In this document: piece by piece, positions 59,012-64,000 of the stretch
Layout: each line of letters begins with the position of its first letter
Position numbering within the stretch: position 1 is the stretch's first letter
NCBI RefSeq assembly: GCF_000143415.4
Contig: NW_003314274.1
Location: forward strand, 859,482 to 923,481
Source: Selaginella moellendorffii
Taxonomy: Eukaryota > Streptophyta > Lycopodiopsida > Selaginellales > Selaginellaceae
Length of the DNA: 64,000 nucleotides
Direction: 5' to 3'
Notes under the pieces: model-generated
What the model saw: only the letters and a program-made list of their open reading frames with translations
Database searches by the model: none
Told to the model about the DNA's origin: nothing
Position numbers and translations under genes: made by a program

Positions 59012-59365
59012 GGTCTTCCCAAGCGATCTCTAATCCACACAACTTCCTTGACTAGAATCTTTGGAGAGAAATAGTCTCTGGATGTTGACCTGGTCAATGC
59101 CTGTGTGACCGGAATCTTTCCAACATATGCCCCTCCAATGAACGTGCAACGAGGCACGAATTGATAACCTCCAATGCCGTGTTAACATATTTTCCATATT
59201 ATACTTTATGATCACGTACATATAAAATGTATATACATTTTGGAAACATATACTTTGTGATCGCGCACATTATATGTGGTGGAAACACGACGTATACTTT
59301 ATGGTCACTTCTCAGACGTATATATATAATAGGAAACATACGTTTTTCACACTGATCGAATCGAA

Positions 59366-61183
59366 TCACCAGTAGTCTCCACACGAGCACCACCCGTCTC
59401 TAAAGTGGTGGAATCGGTACGGATCGCGCAGAACAATCTCCCTCCCGGTGATCCTGGATATGAACTTACTCGCGGTGTGACAATCCGTACACACCCGCAA
59501 GTTCTTGATCACGTAGAGGCTCTTCCTGGCCGGGGTCGCGACGCTGCCAAACGCGATGGCCAGCTTCTCGCTGTGGTACCACAGCATCTGTTCCTTCTCC
59601 TCTTCCTCGCCATCTCGCAACGCCGAGCTCCTGTCCTGGATGTATCCCAGAGCTTTCATCTGCGATCCCAGCCGCGATAGCTCCTGGTAAATCTCCTCCC
59701 GTCGAGGATGAGCTCTGTCCCCGGCCACGAACTCGTGAACCTTATCGCCAACTTCAATGCTGCTTCTTCCACTGGGCTTCTTCACGCCCTTGTCCGCCAT
59801 GAGTTTCCGGATCCTCGCAACGTCGTCCCAGCGGTCTCTCGCTGCGTAGATGTTGGAGAGCAGCACGTACGGGGCTGAGTACTCCGGCTCCATCTCGAAG
59901 AGCCTCTCGGCACAAAGCTCGCCGAGCTCCACATTGGAGTGAGCTCTACACGCGCTCAGCATCGTCGTCCAGGCCAACGAGTCCGGCTCCAAAGGCATCG
60001 AGTGGAGAATGTTCCAGGCCTGGTCAAGGTTCCCGCTGCGGCCGAGGAGATCTATCATGCATCGGTAGTGCTGAGAACTCGGCTGGATCCCAAACACCGT
60101 CTCCATGGATCCGAAGTAGCTACGGCCCCTCTCGATCAGCCTTGCATGGCTGCAAGCGCACAGGACGTGCACGAAAGTGATCGCGTTCGGTCTCGCGTTG
60201 TTGGTTGCCTCCTTCATCCTCTCGAAAACTTGCAAGGACATCTCTCCTTGCCCGTTCTGAGCGTAAGCCGCGATCATCGAGTTCCACAACGCAACATCCC
60301 TGTCCGGGAACGCCTCGAAAACCTGCCTTGCTTCGTCAACGCTGCCACACTTCCCATACATGTTGATCACTGCACACCTTACGACACGGTCCCGCAAGAA
60401 GCCCGCCCTGTCAACCAGCCCGTGGAGCTCCCTGCCTTTGGAAATCCCAGCCATGCTCGAGCACGCGTCCAGCAAGCTCACGTACGTGCTCTTGTTGGGA
60501 GCGACCTTCTCCGCTGCCATCCTTGCAAAAAGCTTGAAAGCCTTCCTGCAATGCCCGTTTTGAGCATACGCCGCCACCATCGCGTTCCAGGCCACCACGT
60601 CCCTGTTCGTCATCCTCTCAAACACCGACTTGGCATCGTCCACGCTCCCACACTTCCCGTACATGTTGAGCACGGCAGTGCACAGAACAACGTCGGAATC
60701 CAGGAAACCAAGGACTCGGTCATGGAGTCTTCTCCCAGTGGAAAGATCGCCCAAGCTGGAGCACGCGTCCAAAACAGCGACAAAAGTTATCTTGTCGGCT
60801 TTAGCGCCCTCCAAATCCATCCTGTGCATCATCCGGACGGCTTCCCTGTAGCACCCGTTCTGGGCATATGCAGCGATCATCATCGTCCACGAGTAGACGT
60901 TCCTGGCTTGCATGCTCTCGAACACTGCTCTTGCATCTTCGACGCTGCCACACTTCCCGTACATCTCTACCAGAAGATTGCCGAAATATCTGTCTCTGTG
61001 GTACCTCGCCCGGACAAGATAAGCGTGGACTCGTTTGCCTTCGGCCAGAGCTTTGAAATCGCCGCACTGCCTCAGCAACGTCGGCACTGCCTCCGGCTTC
61101 ACGTCAAGACCCCTCTGCCTCTCCAGTTCATCTATGCCTTCCAAGAGCTTTGGACAACACTGGAGTCCAGTTGAAGTCCCCAT
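59366..61183 (-). CDS. PPR-DYW protein (organelle C-to-U RNA editing type)
   Basis: Single exon, ATG at 61183, 605 residues. PLS repeats run from about residue 35 to 390 (VHAYLVRARYHRDRYFGNLL, LVEMYGKCGSVEDARAVFE, DVVAWNAMVAAYAQNGHCRK). They are followed by E and E+ regions (AWTTMLSACRAHSNVELGEL, YVLLSNIYAARDRWDDVARI) and a complete DYW deaminase domain. The deaminase zinc site is visible as HSEKLAIAFG (HxE) and CTDCHTASKF (CxxC), and the protein ends GWCSCGDYW. DYW domains deaminate cytidine to uridine at sites chosen by the repeats; lycophyte organelles are heavily edited. An obvious transit peptide is not seen. The broken copy at 44094-45240 derives from this gene or a shared ancestor. The large plus-strand frame at 59939-61174 is a shadow. 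Confidence 0.95.
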   Translation of the reverse strand: MGTSTGLQCCPKLLEGIDELERQRGLDVKPEAVPTLLRQCGDFKALAEGKRVHAYLVRARYHRDRYFGNLLVEMYGKCGSVEDARAVFESMQARNVYSWTMMIAAYAQNGCYREAVRMMHRMDLEGAKADKITFVAVLDACSSLGDLSTGRRLHDRVLGFLDSDVVLCTAVLNMYGKCGSVDDAKSVFERMTNRDVVAWNAMVAAYAQNGHCRKAFKLFARMAAEKVAPNKSTYVSLLDACSSMAGISKGRELHGLVDRAGFLRDRVVRCAVINMYGKCGSVDEARQVFEAFPDRDVALWNSMIAAYAQNGQGEMSLQVFERMKEATNNARPNAITFVHVLCACSHARLIERGRSYFGSMETVFGIQPSSQHYRCMIDLLGRSGNLDQAWNILHSMPLEPDSLAWTTMLSACRAHSNVELGELCAERLFEMEPEYSAPYVLLSNIYAARDRWDDVARIRKLMADKGVKKPSGRSSIEVGDKVHEFVAGDRAHPRREEIYQELSRLGSQMKALGYIQDRSSALRDGEEEEKEQMLWYHSEKLAIAFGSVATPARKSLYVIKNLRVCTDCHTASKFISRITGREIVLRDPYRFHHFRDGWCSCGDYW

Positions 61184-61198
61184 GCCAGCGCGCTGCTT

Positions 61199-63403
61199 TC
61201 AAACCTTTGCTGGAGACTTTTCTGACCGTAACCATAGCCTTCGCTTGCACCCGAAGCAGGAGAACAAGATGACCAACACCCCGAGAAAGGATAGGAACGT
61301 GAACTTGGAATGGTATAAGAGTAGCGCCATCGTATCACTGTCGTCGTGCGTTGTCATGAGCCGCATTAGTTTGTGCTGCTGTCCAACTCCACCTGTAGGG
61401 TCCAATATAAAATCGAGTGCTGTAGACTCGCCATTCGGTGACAAAACATGTACCGAACGGCTTGTATGCCCATCCATGCTTGCAGTTACTGTGAATCCAT
61501 GCTAAAGCTTAGATTTCGCCAGAAGAATTTTTTACCTTTGTATGCCTTCCCGGGAGGAAGTAGCCTGTGATAGTTGCCAAACTGTGAAGTTGCTTTAATC
61601 TGCCACACAGAAGTTCATTGTCAATCAAAAGTTGCCTGAAACTACTGACGTACTGTTTGATTGAAGCCATCAACTTGGATAGTCGCAGCCAGGGGAAGCC
61701 CACTTGCAGATGAGAAGACTTTCCCATGCACACCACTCTGACGAAAGAACTACAATAATTTCGTGCTTCTTAAGATCAATAAAAATTTACCTTGAATGTA
61801 CTTGAAACAAGCTCGAGCATGCTTTGTCGATTCTCTTCCCATATTTGTACAATCTGAATAACCAACACTCGAGCTGTAAAGACTGGCCCGTTTCGTAAAA
61901 CTTTACGCAAACCTGACTTTCTGGTGGCCATTTGGTGTCGTAAATTTCTAACGTCAGTTCAAGACAGCGAGCATGAATATAATTCCAATCCTGCATCCCT
62001 CCGTAGAGAGGATACCTGAATCCAGATTCAACGCACATAAGGCTTGACCAGAAAACTGCACGTACAAACCATGCTGCGCCATTTGTTATTCCACCAGGAA
62101 ACTCATGGCTTTTAGACATGTTCCGATGGGCTTTGCTGTACACTGAAGCAAGAAAACGAAAGGTAGAGTCGTCAGGAGACTCCGCGTACTTCGAACTGCA
62201 AATAAACTAGAAAGTCAGACACTTGTTTGGATCAAACTAACGATGAAAAACCTTTTATCTACGTTGCCATCCCATGGATAATTTGCTACTAAAGCACCCT
62301 GAGATGTAAACAAAATTATATATAAATTAAAAAAATGAAAGGTAAAGAAAACGACAGTACCTCATGCAAGCTTGCAGAAGCTACAAAATTATTCTGCCTG
62401 ATCCATTTCATTACCGCCAGTGTTTCTGGCTGCCTCCTTGCCTCGTTATTATTTTGAGGGAAAAACTGTAGAGGGCTTCTTCAAGTTAGGCGGCAATCAA
62501 AGCACCTGAGGACGGCCAACACCCTTAGAGCTAACCGTTGGCAGCAAGGGCGATGCACAAATACCTACCTGGTCAGGAAAATCTCGATTCAGGTCTACAT
62601 TGTTAGCGTTGTTCCTCGATCGATTCGCAAATCCATCGGGATTCATTGATGGAAGAAGATGAAGGTGCACGTTGTCAATAATACTTGTCGCCTGCGTAGA
62701 GATAGAAGTAGAACGCGTTACAAACTTGTAACTCACTCTCTTACCATGGCATCCCTTTTATAATTCATACACAACCAATCTGCCAAGCGTATTGTAAGCT
62801 CCCGGCCCACTGGTTCATCTCCGTGCATATTTCCCACGAACTGAAAATGCCCGAGAACTTGGTAAACAGATAAAAGGAAATAAAGAAATTTCACACCTTG
62901 AACGCGGGTTCTGCTTCAGCTTGTCCAGGCATGTCTGAAAGTTCGAGCACCCACTGCACAAAAGAAGAAGAAGAAAAAGTTAAAACGAGAGAACGAAGAC
63001 AATGGAAACGTACCAAATCTCTGCCTTGAACAGATGTTCCAATGCTGCAATACAATGCAAACTATGTTATCGTTTTCTTTTTCTCTGGCAAAGAGAATGA
63101 CAAACTCTGACCTGTTCAGCCTTGAAATTCTCCCGCAGCGCACGGAGAAATCTTTGAGCCAATCCTCAAGCTCGGTGTTACTCAAATACCTGGAAATCCC
63201 ACACGAATTAAGCATCGACAGCAGCAAAATCTTCTTACTTGTTAGCAAATTTCCCAGATGATACAGCTGAAAGAAAAACTCTGTGAATCAAAGAAATACA
63301 ATGCCGATCAATCGATCGCCTAACCTGTGCTGCCGCCGTGCTCGCGGATCGCCCCAGCTCCCAGCGCCATCGCAAGCGCCAGAATGATTGGAAAGAACAC
63401 CAT
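61199..63403 (-). CDS. SOL1: SOL1-type membrane-anchored metallocarboxypeptidase (M14, CPD-like)
   Basis: About a dozen exons on the minus strand from ATG at 63403 to the stop at 61199. A signal peptide opens the protein (MVFFPIILALAMALGAGA). The M14 catalytic features are present in order: FVGNMHGDEPVGREL (zinc ligands His and Glu), NPDGFANRSRNNANNVDLNR (substrate-binding Arg), ASLHEGALVANYPWDG (zinc His), YPLYGGMQDWNYIHARC then LELTLEIYDTKWP (catalytic Glu). A transthyretin-like domain follows (GVHGKVFSSASGLPLAATI), then one C-terminal membrane helix (FLSFLGVLVILFSCFGC) and a basic tail. Arabidopsis SOL1 removes C-terminal basic residues, including from the CLE19 precursor. The match in architecture and motifs is close. 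The start lies 160 bp from a divergent gene. Confidence 0.92.
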
Positions 63404-63563
63404 CCCCGCAACGCATTCAAAGATCTAGGGTTTTAACCCTCTCTTAGGTATGCCAAACAATGTCGCCAGAGAAGTATGATCTCATCGCTAGCTCGCCAAG
63501 GAATCTCGCGGCATTGCCCGATTTGGCAAATAATATTTCTCTTTCGAGATCTAGGGTTTGCTT
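63404..63563. promoter_or_regulatory. Bidirectional promoter between SOL1 and membrane-protein gene
   Basis: 160 bp separate the two divergent start codons. A telo-box-like AAACCCT lies near 63431 and the reverse form TAGGGTTTG near 63552. Shared regulation is inferred from spacing only. Confidence 0.45.
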
Positions 63564-64000
63564 ATGTCTCTCTTCAATGCCGGGGTGTACGCCGCGGCGT
63601 CGGCGATCACGGTGTTCTTGGTGTTTGCGGGCAAGATCGCGGCGATCAGCCTCTTCGGATCGCACGCCTACTTGCTCCCGGACGATCCGGCCGACGGGAA
63701 TCCAGGTTCTAGGGCGGGCAGTGACGACAACAGGAAATCCTCCAGGAAGAAGAACTCCAGGGAGAAATTCGTGTGGAACGAGGGCGGATCGGAGATCCTG
63801 AGGGTCACAATCGGCGATTCCTACTTGGAGAACACCAGGTACTACCCAGAGTACGATCGGGCAGTGTTGTATGCTGCGCTGCCTGTGTCGCTCCTCGTTG
63901 CTAGAGAGTTTTTCTCCTTCCAATCTTCTGGATCCGAAAATGGGGGCTCGAGCAGCAGCAACAGTAGCGATGGATTCATCCCCGTGATCGCCACCACCTT
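63564..64000 (+). CDS. Multi-pass plant membrane protein, truncated by window end
   Basis: ATG at 63564 opens a frame that runs past the window end. Residues about 5-30 form a first membrane segment (VYAAASAITVFLVFAGKIAA). A hydrophilic loop rich in Asp, Ser, Lys and Arg follows, then the conserved FVWNEGGSEILRVTIGDSYL, then a second hydrophobic stretch (AVLYAALPVSLLVAREFF) and a serine run, and the frame is at FIPVIATT when the window ends. The pseudogene at 37814-39145 suggests that at least four more hydrophobic segments follow. I do not recognise a named family. The next exon or exons lie outside the window. Confidence 0.75.
   Translation, partial: MSLFNAGVYAAASAITVFLVFAGKIAAISLFGSHAYLLPDDPADGNPGSRAGSDDNRKSSRKKNSREKFVWNEGGSEILRVTIGDSYLENTRYYPEYDRAVLYAALPVSLLVAREFFSFQSSGSENGGSSSSNSSDGFIPVIATT

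Noticed and set aside
59939..61174. 411-codon plus-strand open frame
   Set aside because: Antisense shadow of the intact DYW PPR gene; the repeats force a long open frame and the composition (His, Arg, Pro rich) is not protein-like.
1..64000. CRISPR array or bacterial operon
   Set aside because: No regularly spaced repeats; spliceosomal introns, plant families and a Pol III tRNA show nuclear eukaryotic DNA.

Overview
The window looks like nuclear DNA of a seedless vascular plant, most likely a lycophyte of the Selaginella type (inference). Spliceosomal introns are mostly 45-150 nt. Pentatricopeptide repeat (PPR) genes are abundant and nearly intronless, one with a full DYW domain. Plant-only families occur (CLE, GASA, AP2/ERF, SnRK1 beta). 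An enkurin-type flagellar gene fits a plant with swimming sperm. All splice models were read by eye from GT-AG (rarely GC-AG) sites and reading-frame continuity.

Layout. 0.5-2.6 kb: Crinkler-type NTPase-nuclease gene. 2.6-5.3 kb: decayed and internally rearranged copia element. 5.5-7.0 kb: gene fragments, including a 3' piece of an ASCC3-type helicase. 7.2-16.6 kb: dense gene block with a CLE peptide precursor, an enkurin-domain protein, eIF2 beta, a kinesin, ribosomal protein eL32 and a P-class PPR. 17.6-25.5 kb: one very long armadillo-type RING protein. 26.5-29.4 kb: a small membrane protein and a PLS-type PPR. 29.7-36.2 kb: cohesin loader SCC2 with a PHD finger. 36.4-37.1 kb: a DREB-type AP2/ERF factor. 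37.8-46.2 kb: a decayed block holding a membrane-protein pseudogene, a nuclease-kinase pseudogene, foldback repeats, gypsy remains, a broken PPR, a small basic protein and tRNA-Arg. 46.3-54.2 kb: SnRK1 beta, PPR, polyamine oxidase, a small plant protein and a GASA peptide. 54.9-64 kb: a second, inverted and better preserved version of the 37.8-46.2 kb block, plus a SOL1-type carboxypeptidase.

The main structural feature is this inverted segmental duplication. The membrane gene, PPR, small basic protein, tRNA-Arg(UCG) and nuclease-kinase gene each have one copy at 37.8-46.2 kb and one at 54.9-64 kb, with strand reversed. The copy at 59-64 kb keeps an intact DYW PPR and an apparently intact membrane gene; the other copy is broken.

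Two functional links stand out. A CLE precursor with an arginine-rich tail after the peptide lies in the same window as a SOL1-like carboxypeptidase, the enzyme class that trims such tails in Arabidopsis. Two unrelated gene groups, the NTPase-nuclease gene and the nuclease-kinase pair, both resemble C-terminal modules of Crinkler proteins.
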